Assembly: GCA_963921795.1 (NCBI GenBank) | Contig: OY997650.1 | Location: forward strand, 18,380,862 to 18,444,861 | Source: Nannobrachium achirus | Taxonomy: Eukaryota; Chordata; Actinopteri; Myctophiformes; Myctophidae | Length of the DNA: 64,000 nt | Direction of reading: 5' to 3' | Shown: positions 61,366-64,000 of the stretch, piece after piece | How the letters are laid out: each line of letters opens with the position of its first letter | Position numbering within the stretch: the stretch's first letter is position 1 | Program-made: the position numbers and the translations under genes | The notes under the pieces: model-generated | The model's database searches: none | The model's input: only the letters and a program-made list of their open reading frames with translations | Told to the model about the DNA's origin: nothing

Positions 61366-63339
61366 TCACACGGGTGTGATTTTTTTCTCCAGCCCCTGAA
61401 TATTTTGTGATTTGCCAGAATATTTTGTGATATACTTTGGGTCCTGAACCGCTGGTTGAGAGGCTCTGTTATAGGATGTAATCAGTGAAGATAAACATTA
61501 AAAACTTTCAAAGCTATAGAAAGCAGAGACTTCAACTCTGATCCATGATGTCACCTGAAGCTGCTTCTGCAACAGTGAATGTGTTTGATTTGATCGATTC
61601 TTAAAGGGCCTGAAAGAGTATAGCTGGCCCTGATCATTTAGCCAGGTGTTCTGACCAAACATAGCAGCCATCCATAGGGAGCACATCCACCACAGCCCCT
61701 TGGAACATTAGCAACCACACACTTTAAACTACACTCCATGGTGCATCAGAGTGACTAGATTCCACAACCTGTGTGACTGATTTGTTTACAGATGTAGGAA
61801 GACATGATACTGACCAAAATACTGACCAAGATACACTGACCATGATACCAACATGATACTGACCATGATACCAACATGATACTGACATGAAACTGACCAT
61901 GATACTGACCATAATACTGACATGATACTGACCTGAAAGATTGCTGATATCAGGAACAGTTTTACAAATGAATTAAAGTGAATGGCCACATATTTAGCAA
62001 ATTGAAGAAATCCATGAAGTGAAAAACAATCCCTGCTATACACTGGAGCAGCACACTGTCTAAATAGCTTTCTTCAGAATGTTACGCTCCATTTCTCTCA
62101 TTTGGTTCAATTCCTTTTACATTAGGAGATAATGGTACAGATTTGTTTAGTTGACAATATGATATGAACTATCGCCATTCTCCAAAAACGAGTATAATGA
62201 TCATTATCCTTTTAGGCACCATAAGCCACACATTGTGCTGCACACCATTATAAATAAGTACCTGGTGAAAAGGAATAAACAGTGATAAACTGCATAAACA
62301 TGGTGCACATTTAAGTAAGTAAAGAATGTACCCTTATCCCCAGGAAATTATGTGGGATGCTGTCATCGTCACTATCATTATCCACCCCCATGTGCAGCTG
62401 TACAACGCTGTGGCATCAGTGGGGTGGGCCAGTTACTCTGGTCTCTGACAGTAATTACTGTTAACCAATTCACAACTCACTTAAAGGACAGGAAAGGAGA
62501 TACATATCTATATAGTTAAATACATATCTGTGATAGAAATATGTGTAGGGGATCTAATGTGCTATGTATGCACATGGTACTTCTTGGGTGAGCATGCTAA
62601 AGAAAAATAACCCTCTTTTCCATTTTCCATTATATTATTTATACTTTTGACTGGCCAAAGGTTGTACATTATTATTTTCAGATAGTCAAACGCCTGTGGT
62701 CTCAACAACAAATTTCTTCTAAATTAATACTCATAATAAAATGTGTAGTGAATTAACAGTTTCTTTAAGCTAACGTGAACCTTAAAAGGACTTCAGTATG
62801 ACTCAACCTTTTGGAGGAACACAAAATGTTGATTTATTTATGTGGTGATATTGTGGCAAAGGCGGTGACTTAAATGCGTAGAAGTGGATAATTGTGTTAC
62901 TTTTATGTTGCAAAGGTTAGACTAGTAAGGTTGAAGGGAGGAAAGAGTAGTTAGGAAAGGTCAACGTTTTAGCTGATCGTCAAAACAGCACCACATTACA
63001 AATATTTCTAGGGCACAGACTGTTTCAGAATTTTAATTCAGATGTGGTCTATTCTTTTTTCAGATGGGAAAAGGAGATACCAGTAAAGCTGAACAGCTTG
63101 TGTGAATGCTCAGTCTCCACCCAAGACAATAGTATTATTCAGAACCATGGACAGCTCTTGGTAGTGAGTCTAGGTGCAGATTGCAGAATGATGCACGTAG
63201 GCGGAGGAGTTTGGAAGCGCTGGGATTGATGAATCCTGTGGGATTGATGTCAGAGCGGAGCAGGCGAGCGTCAAAAAGTTTAGATAATCTACCTTTTGCA
63301 AGTTCAGTTCCATATGTCCAAAAATTAAGGTTCGTTCAA
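61366..63339. other. Mostly unique non-coding DNA
   Basis: A CATGATACTGAC minisatellite occupies 61801-61935. AACCGCTGGTTGAGAGGCTC near 61448 is a lone hAT-like end. An open frame at 63044-63229 follows TTTTTTCAG but encodes nothing recognisable. Confidence 0.4.
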
Positions 63340-63560
63340 ATTTTCTTGCAATGGATTCAGAATCATTAAAAACCCCTAGTTTGACCCCTCACATGCTACT
63401 TAAAGCATATTTTTGGGGGGGCATTTTTTTCTTTATAGTATAGTATAGTTAATCATCTATAGTGAAGTGAATGACTTTCAGCAGCTGTCAGAAATTCCCC
63501 TAGAGATTTTGCAAATGGAATCATGGATTTTCTGATTTGTTATACTCTGAAGTTTACAAA
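63340..63560. mobile_element. Fragment of the 5.2-kb palindromic family
   Basis: GCAATGGATTCAGAATCATT, CCCTAGTTTGACCCCTCACA and TTAAAGCATATTTTTGGGGG match one arm of 14641-15299. Confidence 0.65.
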
Positions 63561-64000
63561 AATGTATAGTTTTCCTAATCTCTATAAAATTTGAACGAAA
63601 TTACAGTACATATGGAACTTTACTTATTTGCATGTGGAGCTTAACTAACTTTGGTGAACATCGACTGGGCCTCAACCAGCAGGAAAGAAATGTATGTGGT
63701 TGACCATACTTATGGCTGTAGTTTTCTTAGTGTGCTCTCATGTGTGACCAATAACCTCATTGACTCAAACTGTACTACACATCAGCACTGATTTCCATGT
63801 GCATCACTGACCACGTTCAACACGAGATATGAATTTAGCCTCAGAAGGTGATGGTCTTTCCTCTGCATTTGCACCAAATATATAATGATGTCTTTATGCA
63901 AATGAGAATCAAATTGCACTTGGCAACGGCCAATCAGATTGTTGAATGTGACATGGTAACAATCATAGCAAGCAACCATTGTCAGTGAGTGACACACAAC
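63561..64000. other. Non-coding
   Basis: No gene or repeat recognised to the end of the window. Confidence 0.35.

Noticed and set aside
63044..63229. Exon following TTTTTTCAG
   Set aside because: The frame is open but short, has no recognisable protein and no supporting neighbour exons.

Overview
This window looks like nuclear DNA from a bony (teleost) fish. Three vertebrate-type genes can be recognised: one exon of a DHHC palmitoyltransferase, a heparan sulfate 3-O-sulfotransferase, and a cytosolic valyl-tRNA synthetase. The rest is AT-rich DNA packed with nested DNA transposons, tRNA-derived SINEs, Helitrons and very long (CA)n tracts. The species cannot be named from sequence alone.

Layout. 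At 0.2-0.4 kb is a single plus-strand zdhhc2-like exon with consensus splice sites. From 0.5 to 21 kb there are no genes. This part holds a foldback element, U6 snRNA-derived fragments, a 136-bp tandem array with pol III-like boxes, a 2.1-kb palindromic element, a 6.7-kb foldback element (8.66-15.34 kb) that hosts two younger MITEs and two LINE ends, an array of CCATATATGG motifs, and a second TTAA-flanked MITE. The 21-32 kb part is quieter and carries hs3st1-like on the minus strand (26.1-27.1 kb) as one coding exon, with a recognisable acceptor upstream and a short upstream ORF. From 32 to 40.7 kb there are two (CA)n tracts, several hAT elements with 8-bp target duplications (some nested inside each other), and a 1.15-kb Helitron. 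From 40.95 to 47.06 kb lies an uninterrupted, intron-free vars1-like coding sequence. From 47 to 64 kb there are no recognised genes, only foldback elements, two related Helitron-like copies, a SINE split by a hAT element, and unique non-coding DNA.

Main result. The vars1-like locus contains a direct tandem duplication of 2309 bp with 4-bp microhomology (TGTC) at its junction. Because 2309 is not a multiple of three, copy 1 stops nine codons after the junction and lacks the anticodon-binding region. Copy 2 has everything except the N-terminal GST-like domain. Removing one copy leaves exactly 1264 codons, the length of human VARS1. The copies look identical wherever compared, so this is either a very recent duplication or an assembly artefact. 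The lack of introns suggests a retrocopy, although no poly(A) tract is visible. A Helitron carrying six perfect CArG-box sequences ends 205 bp upstream of the start codon.

A second result is a small palindromic element (core GATCTACAAGCTCACAACGC and its reverse complement) found at twelve places, usually inside other transposons.
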